A DNA stretch of 64,000 nt, taken from Atrichornis clamosus. Taxonomy: Eukaryota > Chordata > Aves > Passeriformes > Menuridae. The notes beneath the pieces are model-generated. The model had not been told where the DNA came from, made no database searches, and saw only the letters and a list, made by a program, of their open reading frames with translations. Position numbers and translations under genes: made by a program. Within the stretch, counting starts at the first letter, position 1. Each line of letters opens with the position of its first letter. The stretch spans positions 1-64,000 of the forward strand of contig WBMZ01011593.1 of the NCBI GenBank assembly GCA_013400975.1. Reading direction: 5' to 3'. Positions 27,461-55,200 of this stretch are shown one piece after another.

Positions 27461-28620
27461 CCCGCCGTGGGAAAAAAGTATGAGCTTGCTCTGCCTTACT
27501 GCAGCCTTTTCAGAGATGCTTAAAACGTTACCCCCTCCTTCCTAATGACAGTCAAGGCTCCTTTTATTAAAAAAATCCAAGTCAAGGTACAGCCCCGTTT
27601 TCCCTTCCTGCCCATGAAGGCAGAGTGCTTCACCGTGCTACATCTCTCCCTGTGCGAAGCGCAGAAACACTATAAGAAAGGAGGTGTATTCAATTTTTCC
27701 ACCCACCAGCAACAACATTCCAACATTTCTGGTTTTCTGACATTCTTTTTTTTTCCGATAGCAGCCAACATTCAGCAGCTAAGAAAACAATTTTGTCAAA
27801 CATTGAGAATGCTTCATTCAAATGCAATCTGCATAGTTACACTTCAGTTCTACAAGAACTGTGTTACTCACTCACAGACATGCTGCCAGAAACTCTCTAT
27901 TAATGCCTTACAAGTTACTTCTTCACACTGAATGCACATTAAATTTGAGTCTGGTAAGCTTTAATATTTAGGCAAGTCTTCTGCCCCTTAGCTCCTCTGA
28001 GAAGAGACTGCCTAGGAAATACACAGGGCATGCCACCAAAATGGCTTCAAAAGTTCCAGAGACAGCAAAAATATTATGTTCTATATTATCTGTATTATAT
28101 TATTCTACATTGGAGGAAGTAAGTGGAAGTCTCTTTTTTCATTCAATAAAACAGTATGACAATACAAAGTTATAACTACTAGTGCATCATCTTATTTACG
28201 ATCAGCAACTACGATGCTTAAATCCCCGCATCACAAAATTCAGCATCTCCATCTTGTCTAAAACTATTGCAATGAATAGTTGGTGTTGGAAGGGATCTCT
28301 GGAGGTCTAGTCCAATCCCATCTGCTAAAGCAGGTCCACCTGGAGCAGGCTGTACAGCATCACATCCAGGCAGGCTTCCCGTATCTCCAGGGAAGGAGAC
28401 TCCACAATCTCTCTGGGCACCCTGCTCCAGTGCTCTGCCACCCTCAAAGTAAAGAAGTTCTTCCTCATATTCAGATGGAACTTCCTGTGCTCCAGTTTGT
28501 GCCTGTTGCCCCTCATCCTCTTACTGGGAACCACAGTTCTTGTTCTTAAAATATGGAAATAATTATACATTCACAATAAGAGCATTGTAATCATACACGT
28601 ATCAGCATATTCAAACGAAA
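27461..28620. other. FH-SDHA spacer
   Basis: Between the FH promoter island and the SDHA poly(A) signal there is about 1.2 kb of ordinary sequence with one CR1 3' end (28270-28548). The open frame at 27545-27931 (128 codons) has no recognisable features and looks random. No insulator-like or gene-like element is evident. Confidence 0.5.
28270..28548 (-). mobile_element. CR1 LINE 3' region between SDHA and FH
   Basis: On the minus strand this matches the CR1 3' region: the GGCAACAGGCACAAACTGGA-type block, a 'frame..NFFTLRVAEHWSRVPREIVESP' peptide echo, and the terminal 'gatccCTTCCAACACCAAC' part. It is truncated and inactive, co-oriented with SDHA and FH, and lies just downstream of the SDHA poly(A) signal. 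Confidence 0.88.
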
Positions 28621-28642
28621 CAAATACAAGACTTCTAATGAC

Positions 28643-28648
28643 TTTATT
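28643..28648 (-). terminator. SDHA: SDHA poly(A) signal AATAAA
   Basis: The minus strand reads AATAAA here, about 235 bases past the SDHA stop codon (28881-28883). No closer canonical hexamer was seen. It implies a 3' UTR of roughly 260 bases, ending about 1.4 kb before FH exon 1. Confidence 0.6.
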
Positions 28649-28880
28649 TAGACACATTTTGTGTTTTCCCTGTCAGTTTTGACAGATGGGTGAAAGAACA
28701 TAAGCTGTTCTGCATTCCACTTTTAGTAATTGTACAGTAAGCCACAGCAGAATACAAGCTGGAGAAAGGTTTAGTCAGCATTTTCCCTTCATTGCTAGTG
28801 ACAACACTTTTGATTTGCTTGGGCAATGCTTATGTACACTGGCCCCCTCTGGGAGAGGGCTTCAAGTGAAATGGAAGTCA

Positions 28881-45191
<16,311 letters not shown>

Positions 45192-45310
45192 CTCGCACCG
45201 CAGACCCGGGGGGAGCGGGCGTGCAAAGCGCACGCGCGGGGCCCGGCGGGAGAAACCAACCGTGCAGGGAAGAGGAGGCTCCCGGAGCGACCCAACCCAA
45301 CCCAAGACCC

Positions 45311-45660
45311 GCGTGCTTGGCTTGCTAAAACCCGCCTGCGTGTGTGCTTCTTCCGTGATAAAAGGTTCCCAGATAGCTTGTTTTGAGCTTAAAGATTATT
45401 ATTTTTTTAAAAGTCTAGTATTGTGTTATTGCCTTTGTTTCTCCTTGGTGAAATATTAAACAGTTTAGTTCTCCAATACCGTAAGATTCGGCCTCTTTTT
45501 CTGACAGCGCCTGAAATATTGCATTAAAACAGGCCAGAATTATTTTTTGAAGTTGTGGGAAAGCTCATTTTCTAGACATAAGGCTTGGGCAAAAGGGTGA
45601 CCAAAAGACTGTATTTTCTCTCTACGACAAAGCAAACTCAGCAAGTTCAAAGGGTAAAAT
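45311..45660. other. AT-richer gap between SDHA and CCDC127 promoters
   Basis: About 350 bases of ordinary AT-rich sequence separate the two CpG-rich blocks of the divergent pair. No repeat or coding signal is recognised. Confidence 0.5.
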
Positions 45661-46320
45661 TTAGGTGCCGCTTACGGCCGACCTCCCCCGCCGGTGTTAA
45701 AAAAATAAAAAGAGCGCGACTGGGGCGGGGACGGACGTCCGGCAGCGCTCGGGGCTCGGGCAAGTCCTTTTGTTGTCCTCCCCTCGGCTCCCCCTCTTTC
45801 CCTCGGCCGATGGGCCGGCCCGGGAGGGGGCGGGGCCGGCAGGTGAGTGGCAGCGCCTGGGCCGCGCGCGCTCTCGGGCTCGTGCGTGGGGGTCCCGCCG
45901 TGGCGGGGGCGGGAATGGGGATGGGCATGGGGATGGAGATGGGAGCGGGGACAGGGACAGCAATGGGAATGGGGACGGGAGTGGGCCCGGAATGCCGCGG
46001 CTCGGCCGGGGCTGCCGCTCGAAGCGCGGCCAAGCTCCCAGGTGTCGGGGTCGCCGTTCGAGGGGCTCGGGCAGAATTCCCAGTCTCGCGGCGGGAGGAA
46101 AGGGTGGCGGCGGGAGCGGCCCCGGCCCTCTGCGCGCTGCTGAGGCCGCGTCTCCTCTCTGTACATCTCAGGTGCCTTCATGAATAACTTAAACGACCCT
46201 CCCAACTGGAACATCCTGCCCAATCGGCGCGATCCCGGGGATGACGGCAGCAGGTGGAACTACGCCCTGCTGGTCCCCATGCTGGGCCTGGCCGCCTTCC
46301 GTAAGTAGCGCTGGGGCCCC
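45661..46320 (+). promoter_or_regulatory. CCDC127: CCDC127 CpG-island promoter and non-coding first exon
   Basis: CpG-rich block upstream of and including the first coding exon of CCDC127. A strong donor (GGCAG|GTGAGTGG) at 45842/45843 and an acceptor (pyrimidine-rich ...CATCTCAG) ending at 46171 suggest a non-coding first exon ending at 45842, a 329-base intron, and a coding exon starting at 46172. The transcription start is not determined. Confidence 0.5.
45905..45988. repeat. Period-6 G-rich array (GGGRAT/GGGGAC)n in CCDC127 intron 1
   Basis: About 13 hexamers such as GGGAAT, GGGGAT, GGGCAT, GGGGAC and GGGAGT in strict period 6 on the plus strand. They are G-rich in the CCDC127 coding strand, so runs of three or four G with short loops could form G-quadruplexes in DNA or nascent RNA. 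The array starts 62 bases after the proposed non-coding exon donor. Confidence 0.88.
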
Positions 46321-47615
46321 CAGCCCGGGGCGGGGCTCATGAAGCAGTGCTGCGGTAAAGTCATGCCCCGTCTGGGGATTTCCTCAGGTCTTGTTTATAT
46401 TGTTATACATTTATATTGCTATAAACAACAAGCACTCTTGGTATTGCTATGGTAATGACCACTTTTCATACATGGAGGTGAATCCGTATTTAATAAGCTC
46501 CAATTTACAAAGCTCTCTCAAGAAAAGTGGACATAGGATGTGTTGGAGAGCCCAGAGGTAACAACCCAAGATGTTGCTGATGTGTATTTTTTTACTGGGC
46601 CTCGAAAGTTCTCCATGCAGTACCTGCATTGGAAACCTCCAGTGTATTTCTCTGTGACTCTATTTTCCTTCTTTAATCCAAGCAGTACAAGTACTGGCAG
46701 TAAAAGAACAGGGGATATTTTACTTTGGAGGAAACATGATCATTTAAAGTAACTTACTGTGAAACAGGGACCACAGAAATACATTTTGTGGGGACATGTA
46801 AATAGAAGTGACTATTAGTGGAGAGGGCAGGAAAGAAAGTTTTTTACCATTTAATAGTTTCATTTGAGGCATAGTTAATTAATCATACCCATCACTGTTA
46901 TATGTTACACTTGTATCTCAAGTCTCATTTATATATGATAGGTTGGATCTGGACCAGAGAATGTCAGAAAGAAATAGAAAAAGAAAAACAAGAATACTAC
47001 AAAAAGCAATCATCTTTACAAAAAGAGCTGGAAGGCAAATACCGGGATATAATCACAGAGAACCGTCGTGCTGTTGCTCATTTGGAGGTGGAGCTGGAAA
47101 AGGAACGCAACAGGACCCTGAGTTACCGAGAAGCCCTCGTATCCCAGAGCCGCAAGCTAGTAGAAGAAAGAAGGCTCCTAGAACAGGAGCAGGAGAAGTT
47201 GGAGCGAGAAAAACAAGTCCTTTTGCACTCAGGAGCAGAAGGTAGCCTGTACCAGAGTTACCTGGCAAAGGAAGAAGAATGGCAAAAGAGAGCCAATAAT
47301 TTACTAAAACAATTTGAAGAGGGATTGAAAGAAAGACAGGACATCTACTGCAGTCTTGTTGTACCCAGAAGTCAGAGACTAGAAATAGAGAAAAATCTGC
47401 TAGTTAAAGCAGCAACTGATCCTGTTGCTATGGCTTTACATGTGGAGAGTGGCTTAAAAGATATTTTCAAACATGATAACTACTGTGGCAATATGCTGAA
47501 CAGAAACAAAAGTCAAAATGGGAAGCTTATGTGGCTGTATCTGAGATACTGGGAACTAGCTGTTGAACTACAGAAATTCAAGAGGGTAGAAAAGGCCATG
47601 TTAGGAAAACACTAA
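46180..47615 (+). CDS. CCDC127: CCDC127, membrane-anchored coiled-coil protein, 2 coding exons, 264 aa
   Basis: CCDC127 is a poorly understood vertebrate protein of about 260 residues; I do not assign a biochemical function. Coding exons are 46180-46300 and 46942-47615, joined through an Arg codon at a GT-AG intron, giving 264 residues (human about 260). The start MNNLNDPPNWNILPNRRDPG matches human. One hydrophobic segment follows (about residues 29-44, YALLVPMLGLAAF then RWIW). Next is a long charged heptad-rich coiled coil (about 46-165) with LEKERNRTLSYREALVSQ and KLVEERRLLEQEQEKLEREK. The C-terminal globular part contains IYCSLVVPRSQRLEIEKNLL, DIFKHDNYCG and LMWLYLRYWELAVELQKFKR, and ends MLGKH. 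It is divergent from SDHA, the same head-to-head arrangement as in human, so a shared regulatory region is likely. Confidence 0.96.
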
Positions 47616-50465
47616 ATAGGGGAAGCAGTGGGATTCCGTGTGATCCACCGTGCATGGTAGGGACAATCGCAGTTGTAGTCCACAGCTGTTAAATTCTGCT
47701 GCTGTGTTGCCATCTCTCCTCCTCGTTGCACTTGTGTTTGCATGGGATGTGTGCGGTGCTGGTGCCTTTCCTTTCACTAACAACAGATGCTCTGGTGAGC
47801 TATGCATGCTCTTAAACTCTGTGAGTGTGTTTGTGTTGCAGACTGCAGTGTAAGACAGGGGTACGCCAGCTTCCATAGGTATCAAAAGCAGCAAAAGAGA
47901 ACTCAGTTTAGAGGGATTTGCCTACTTGATGGTCACACTCCATCAACAGAGAAGTGTGGTTTGTCTCCCCCAGGTGCAGTAGCACATTGTGCTCCTTATC
48001 CCTGATGCTTTACATCATATCTCAACACTCCTTTTTTATTACTATTATTTTTTTAAATTTGTTTAAGCAAGACTGACTTTGAGGCAGATGTTTGGAAGAG
48101 GCCATGTTTGAGCAAGCTGCTTGACACATAAATCCTATGTATCTCTACATACATTTATATAAATATATATGTGTGAATGGGTGTGTGTATAAATGTATGT
48201 ATTAGTATTCTGAGGGGGGGAATAGTATGATCCTATTTCAAATTAATCAGTCTTGCATTGTCTTCCCGCGTAATATGCAAATAGTGCTTTATGAATGAAA
48301 CATCCAAAAGATGCTAACTCAAATAACACATAACAAAACAGACTGACTGAAGTCTCATTGGCACTCAGGATACATTCTCAAATACTAGAGAGCGTATAAA
48401 CTTGAAGTTATATTCTCATATATTGGAGATACATTAAAAACACTTATATTTTTTTCTCAGTCAAGGTTTTTGTTGTAACCCAACAATGTGCTTCCGTTAT
48501 GGATGTCACCATGCTGCTGCCTCTGCCTCCCAGGGCACTGGCTGCTACCTGGTTAGCTTGCAGGAATCTCCCTGCTGTTGCACCTGGCTCTGCTCCTTGG
48601 ACAGTTCCTGTTATTTGCAGACAGGAGCCTCAATGCAGCCTGCACTCCTCCCTCTCCGACTGCCTCCATTCTCCCAGAACTGAAGTACATACACTTTCCT
48701 GCAGCTCTTAAATTTTGCGCTTGTTGTTCGCCACTTTACATACACCTGACCATGAAAGCCTACAGATATACAAGCTTTGCAAACTTTTAAGAAACAAGGC
48801 TTTTTAATTTAGTTAGTAAAATAAAATAGATTTGGTAAAAATAAAATAATAAGATATAGAAAATACAGGAAAATAGATCTAGATTTAAAAATCCAACAAC
48901 AAAAAATCCCCCGTGCATTTCAATACCTGAAATCTCCTAAGACTTTGTGTATGCTTTGGTCCTTTCATTAGTAGGAACCACTTTTTCAATTGTACCATGT
49001 ATTTTGAATAATAACTTCTTTCTTCTTCCTTTCTAATTGAGCCTTTGATCTCAAAGGGGCAGTGTTTACCATTTTGTTTATAACATCTAGTCTTCTCTGT
49101 TACTTGACTTTGATTAGATTGTCAGTTCTTTAATTAGCAGTTCTTTATTTACTGAGGGCTAGGCTTGACAAACACATTTGCTCTAGGCAATCACATAGAA
49201 TCATGTGTTGGAAGCAATCCAGCTAAGTGAATGCCCATCCAGGTGTAACAGAGAACTGATGATGTGGGTTTTGTTCTCTTGCCATTTTCTCCTGGTTTCA
49301 TTTTAGTGTGAACACAGAAGACAGCAGATAAATCTTTTGAAATAGCATGTGCAACTTAATCTAGTTACTACGCAGAAAGATCTAACATGTAACAAAATTC
49401 TTGAACAGAATAGATGTTTCCCAACTAGTAGGTTTTCCACTTGTGATTTTGCTCACCTTGGTGGTACTAATTATACTGTTGTGTTGATTTCTTAGTCTTT
49501 TATATGCTAATTTTTAAAAATAAAGTTGTAGTAGGCAAACTTGGAGAAAAAAAGAAGAGATATCATCACAAACACCAGAAAGTCCACAATTTGTCTGGGT
49601 GCTGAGCGTGTGGGGGTTGGGAGATGAGAACACGACGGAGTTACTACTCATGTGTGACACCCCGAGCCAAGCTGCTGCAGCTGGACATGGGCACACACTC
49701 TAATGGCCCAGTAGAACAAATTAGTTGGAATAACTCAGCCCGTGTGTAATTCTCTCAGGATGTGGAAATGACCATCCAGCTGTGGTGCATTTCACACATA
49801 CAGGCAGTTAAGCTGCTCAGCTGACAAATGGCAGAGAGTCAATTAATGCCAATATATTTGAGATTCATGCCTTGAATTTGTACACCTTAGTATGAAAAGA
49901 TCAAAGATTTTGTGCTTTTTCAGTTTTTCACAGTTTGTCACTAACCACTCGAAAGGTTTTAAGAAAATGTAATCAAGGGTAAAATACTATGTTTTCAGTA
50001 TAAATATGTACATTCAAGCCTTATACACTTGATTGTACAGGGTTGGATGCAATGTGGTAAAGGTTTGGTATTCACTTTCTCCTTTTTACGAGTATCATTT
50101 ATTTGTGCAACTAATCATTGAACTATTGTTCATGGACACTTTGAAGATCATTATATTAAGGCTGAAGAGTTATTTCAGAAGGTTTTTTAAAAGTGTGTAA
50201 CTGGTTGAGAGCACTGATCCTGTTAGTTTCTACCAAAACTCATGGTTGTATGTGTGTGATGTATTTTTGAAACCTTCCCCCTTTGTAGGTTGTTACATTG
50301 AAAAATCTAATGTTTTATCTTGCCCAATACTGTTCTGGATTGGTTAATTGCTTGGAACTGCCCATATATGTGTAGAATGCAAGAATAATTTGTTTTCAAA
50401 GTATTTAATGAACTTATTTTTGTTATGGAAATTGTCACTCATGTTAAATAATAACAATTAATAAA
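47616..50465 (+). other. CCDC127: Probable long CCDC127 3' UTR
   Basis: AT-rich, intron-free sequence follows the CCDC127 stop. Plus-strand AATAAA hexamers occur at 49519-49524 and 50460-50465, and either could be the end. There is no competing gene and no CR1 except a possible relic near 49193-49225. Several short open frames here (for example 48486-48711) look random. The 3' UTR assignment is inferred. Confidence 0.45.
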
Positions 50466-52097
50466 AACCTTTACATATTTCTGCACTGTTTTTTAACTTG
50501 GGCAAGGTAGGTAGGAGAAGTGGAATTTGCTACTTTATTCTGACTTTCCAAGCTAAGTGCACCATTTTAGGTTTTACAAATTGTACATTTTTTGAATTGG
50601 CATGTAAAAAGTTTTGATCTTGTTGCTTTGATCTTGTTCCTTTTGTCTTAGGAAAGAACAGCACCATTAAACAGGTAAGTGCAACAGCATTAACTAAAGA
50701 TCTGGGGTTAAAGGTGACCATCCCTCTGAAAGACTGGGGTCATTTCTTTGACAGAATGTTGTGTAGGATATTCTGCCTTCCTCCAGAATCCCTCAGATGT
50801 GTCATTCTGCATGTCAGCTGCTTTTCATTTCCGTTGCCTTCTGTGAAGAACTGGGATCCAGCTGCTCTAGGACAGTGTTCAAACACATGGAAATCCCTGG
50901 TCCCATCATAAAAGATCTTCAATCTATTTGTATTTGACACAATCCTTTGCCATCCTCTGGTTCTTTAAAATGTGGTTTCGAGCACTCCTGTGTAGTGATG
51001 AAAAAATAGTGAGGGTTCCTCTGTGGAGGATACAAGGCAGAAACTGGTCAGCGGTTCAGGCATTGTGGCAGAATCAACGGAATTTGAGTTATTCCTGTGA
51101 TAAAAGGATGAATGTCAAGTTTATGGTTGCAGTTGTGGTGCAGCTGGATGTGAAGTCTTTGCCAGTGTGCATCCAGGGCCACTTGGTCATTAATTTACTG
51201 CCTGGCCCAGGAGATTTCCCTGGTCACTGCATAGCTGCGACCACAGATGGGTCTGCTAAGAAGTGACTCACTGAAATTTAGCGGAGCTCGGCAATGAGGC
51301 AATGGCCGCTTCACAGCAAAACGACTGATTGATTCCTGCGACAAACAGCTGAAAGCAAACTGAAGTAAACGGAAAGTAAATGGTGCCTCTGGAAACGAGT
51401 CTGCAGACGAAGAGTTTAAAGAGAGCTGGGGAATAGTGGGACCTGTGGTGATGGCTGTTCGCAGTCATGCACCCCGACAGCCCTGTGCTGGTACCGCCCC
51501 GAGCTGTCCAGCGGCTGAAAAAATGCCTCTCCACACCTGTGTTTATGAAAAGTTTGTACTTCTGAGTTACCTCGCCTCTGAACACAATCAGAACGAAATC
51601 CTCAGCTACAGTGGTTGTGTTTGTATCACTGGATGCTGCTTCCCCCTTGTGGCCAGTGGCTCTTCCAGCCGGCAGCCCCAGCCGCATCCTCTGTTCCCAT
51701 GGCTCCGCTGGAGCACATCTCCTAATGCTACACAGTCAGAGCTCTCTGGCCCAAACACCACCGGGGCCTAATAACAAGAAAGGTGAGCAAAAACGTGCTG
51801 TTCGGTGACCAAGACAGATGGAACTTGTCTCCACCCGAGTGGGTACTGCAGCACACTCCTGTGCAAAGGCGGCGTGCGGGGGTTGGGTGTAGTTCAGTAC
51901 TTCTTTGTGCACTAACACTGGAAAAGAAAACAGTAACAAACTTACTAAAGAACACTTTTCATTGCTTAATGAACATGGCGAGCAGCAATGTACAACTGCC
52001 AACATGTTCTGCTGCCTGCTAGAGAAGAGACACTTGTGGTGAGACACATCCCAAGCAGTAGCACTTCACTGACTAAGAAATTTAGAGGGATGCTGAT
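50466..52097. other. Spacer with no recognised gene
   Basis: No protein family is recognised. A splice-like micro-exon candidate lies at 50652-50674 (see findings). Overlapping short frames on both strands between 50928 and 51955 (up to 139 codons) show no domain. I see no LRRC14B coding sequence, which borders CCDC127 in human. Confidence 0.5.
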
Positions 52098-52562
52098 GTC
52101 GTAGAATGGTTTGGTCTGGAAGGAACCTTTAAAGCTCATCTAATCCAACCCACTTGCAATGAGCAAGGACATCGTCAACTAGATCAGGTTGCTCAGAGCC
52201 CCATCCAACCTGACCTTGAATGCTTCCAGGGATGGATCACCTACCACCTCTCTGGGCAGCCTGTTCCGGTGTTTCACCACCTTTGTTGTAAAAAAAAAAA
52301 TCTTGTTTATATCTATCTTTGGCCCTCTTTTAGTTTAAAACCATAACCCCTTGTCCTGTCACAACAGGCCCTGCTAAAAATGTGTCCCTGTGTTCATATA
52401 AGCCCCCTTGAAGTACTGAAAGGGGGTCCCCAAGTCTTTTTTGGTCTCCCCAAGTCTTTTCTTCTCCAGGCTGAACAACCCCAACTCTTGCAGCCTGTCT
52501 TCATAGGATAAGTCCTCCAGCCCTCTGATCATGAGAACAGACAATTTGGTGCTGTCCACAGA
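52098..52562 (-). mobile_element. CR1 LINE 3' end
   Basis: Minus-strand CR1 with the 'AATGGTTTGGTCTGGAAGG' end block, the 'CATCCAACCTGACCTTGAA' region on the plus strand, and an ORF2 remnant (RGLEDLSYEDRLQELGLFSL). It carries an internal short duplication of 'ccccaagtctttt' near 52430-52460 and a poly(A) tract near 52290. Inactive. Confidence 0.92.
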
Positions 52563-54157
52563 AGCATTTCTACACTATGCTCCTTATCTGTATTTCCCCT
52601 CAAAGTTGTTCCAAAGAGGAAATGTATTCAAAGATTAAAGCAATATTCTGGTGACCTTGTGAATGCAGTGAAATATTAAGGACAGCACATTTACCTCCCT
52701 GGTGTCAAGAAGAATAAAACAAAGAAGCATGATGCTGCTGGAGTTGATATTATTTCAGTGAAATACTTATATATAAAACTGAAGTAAATATTAGGCAAAC
52801 TACCATTACAGGCAAATATAGAGATTGTGCCTCTTTCTGGGGGATAAAAAGGAGAAAGAGGCTACATGGGTGTCAGTGTCAGTTCTGGATGAACTACACC
52901 AGACATGCTGTTCATAGCTTGTTCCCTTTAGTTTTTCTGTGGCTAAGGACATTGCTACTTCCACAATAAACATGACAGTTCCTAGGTATATCAGATTGCT
53001 GAAGGAAACTCCTGGACACCGTAAAACCACTCCAGAATGGATGCTTGTGGAATTCATTGTGTGTGACATCCTACCTCTGTTGTGCTCCCAATAGCCTGGG
53101 ATAGAGTTTCAATCACAGCGTGAGGCTGTCTTTTTTCTCCTCTGCAGTGATACTTGTTAGTACAGACAAGTTTGGTTACTTTTTTCTCTCCCATCTGGAG
53201 AAGTTTGCAATCTCATGGGAAGAGATTTAGCATCCAAAGTTTGTTGGACATCTCCACAGCCTTCAAGATGCCCCTGCTTGAACTGCTGTGGGCTGGTGCC
53301 AGCAGCCTTGAAGCACACACATAGGAAATCAGATCATGCCAGCTGAGGAGCTGTACCTTTTGGTTACTTATCAGGTAGAGTTTGAGAACAACAGAGCATA
53401 AAACTTAGATCAAGTTAAAGATCTACAGATCATTTATTGGCAAGGTAAACTGCATGACCACCTGCCATTGATTATTACCCTTAAAACTAAACAGCTATGA
53501 AATATTTTGCCTGCTTATCTCCCTTTCTAATGTGATTATTGATGTCCCCTAGACTGGGAATTTTGAGTCTCTTCCTGAGCCTTTCCTCTTTACTTTTATT
53601 TGGCTGTACAGGTACTACCATCTTTACATTTCCATCTTTTCCTGGTTTACGCTCATTACACAAGCAAGAGTAATTGTGTTGCTGTCTATGATGCTTTGAC
53701 TACAAAGTAGAAGCTGACTGGAAAGGAAACAGGATTAATGCTGGTAAGATATTGCTGTAGAATTACTAGAGTAAGAGATTTCACACCAGTATCTTCTACA
53801 GTACTAAAAAGGGTCAGAAGATAATGTAGTTAATCCTAATAGCCTGGTGCATTGTAAGGCACAATGAAAATATCTGGAGAGTTACAGATTTGTCCTATGT
53901 CATACCAGGCATGATGGAATCACAAGGAAAAAACCATATTATATTTCATATCTGAAACTATGACTGATTGCAAACTATTTATATTGCCAGTGTTGGCTGC
54001 TTTTCCCAATGGCTTTGTATGAAAGGAATTGTTTTTCTAAAAGAACTGTTCCCTGTCGTGTCGTACTTCTTCTCCTTTGTCCTTCCCTTCGCCGGATCCA
54101 GATAAAAGAAGTTCCCCAGCGCAATCTCCTCCAGCCTGTGATGAAGGGCAGAAGAAT
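52563..54157. other. Spacer with unclassified repeat
   Basis: No gene is recognised. The segment 52991-53089 is an unclassified dispersed repeat with a second copy at 61251-61350, and 53161-53185 is one copy of an exact 25-base repeat. The remainder is ordinary AT-rich sequence. Confidence 0.5.
52991..53089. repeat. Unclassified dispersed repeat, copy A
   Basis: About 99 bases, from tcagattgctgaagg to cctctgttgtgctccc, about 87% identical (12 substitutions and one single-base gap by hand alignment) to 61251-61350 in the same orientation. It does not resemble CR1. The family is not identified. Confidence 0.75.
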
Positions 54158-54243
54158 CATAGAATCATAGAATATCTTGAGTTGGAAGGGACCCAAGGAC
54201 CCAAGAAGGATGATCAGTTCCAACTCCCTGCTCCTCACAGGAG
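54158..54243 (-). mobile_element. CR1 LINE terminal 3' tail
   Basis: The plus strand reads 'gaatcatagaatcatagaat' then 'gagttggaagggacccaagg', the reverse complement of the CR1 3' end with its ATTCTATGATTCTATG terminal repeat. Only the last roughly 85 bases are present. Confidence 0.85.
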
Positions 54244-54944
54244 CATAACTGCACATAACTTTACATAGCTGTAAAAGATTTCAGTTTGCTTTTAAATAAT
54301 CTCAAATGTTTTATTATGACAATCAATACAGTGTTATGAAACTGTGCAGAGCAAATTGATCTGAAAGCTGTTGCACAATAAATCTACTGAATCCTTTATG
54401 ACCCAAGGCTTCAGATTTCAGGTTTTGGCACTGGATTCCCAGTCTTTTGCTTCATTTATTTTTGTTGCTAAGTACAGTGATCAACCTTTATCGTAACAAT
54501 TCAAAATCCTGATGTTTCTGTGAGCTGTTCTGATTCTGATCTTGTCATCAGATGAACTTACACTAAAAGAAGGCAGGCTGCTTGCCTACTGGTTTTCTGT
54601 TCAAATCCTCCTTTGCAGTATGATGAAGTACTAAAAGCTGAAATCCTCTCTGCTGTCTCTGTAATCGTCGTGTAAACCAGCAGTTTCTAAAGGTGGAAAA
54701 AATAACAACCTGCACATGGAACAGCTGCCACACCAAGTCCAACAGCTGCCACAGTTTTGGCCAGCCCCAGTCTGTCCTGACCGGGCTCTGCTGCTGTCCA
54801 CAGGCACCCTGGCACGCTCAGCACAGTGCATGTCCTCAGAGGCAGCTGTGGCTCCTTCGATGGTGGAGGAGGGGAGGGTGCAGCATTCCAGACGAGCACT
54901 TCAGCCAGATCCTTCAGTCAACCAACCTTTTGAACACTTGGTTG

Positions 54945-55200
54945 GTGATTCTACCACTTCCCTGGGCAGCCTCTTCCAAAGCCATGCCATCCTTTCCAGG
55001 AGGAAATTTTCCCTAATAGCCAATCCAAACCTTCCCTGACACAACTTGAGTCTGTTTCCTCTGGGTCCTGTCACTTGTTCTCTGGGAGCAGAGACCTTCC
55101 CCCACCTCATTACAACCTCCTTTCTGTCCTTCTCCATACTGGATGGCTTCCTGAAGTGCTGGAAGCTGTGCTGGCCCAGGAGTGCCTGTGCTGGCACGGA
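54945..55200 (-). mobile_element. CR1 LINE 3' fragment
   Basis: Minus-strand CR1 3' region. The plus strand shows 'ttctaccacttccctgggca', 'gcctcttccaaagccatgcc', 'ccaaaccttccctgacacaa', 'cttgagtctgtttcctctgg' and 'gtcctgtcacttgttctctg'. It is diverged and truncated at both ends. Confidence 0.85.

Noticed and set aside
49193..49225. Possible minus-strand CR1 tail
   Set aside because: Only about 25 bases resemble 'agaatcat..gttggaag', too short to call with confidence.
50928..51955. Overlapping 75-139 codon frames upstream of SLC6A19
   Set aside because: Competing frames on both strands, no family resemblance, and no match to LRRC14B or other expected neighbours.
53140..53240. Exon-like stretch reading TDKFGYFFLSHLEKFAISWE after a CTGCAG acceptor
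   Set aside because: The frame ends at a TAG after about 20 codons and part of it is the 25-base repeat also found at 55661, so it is repeat DNA and not an exon.
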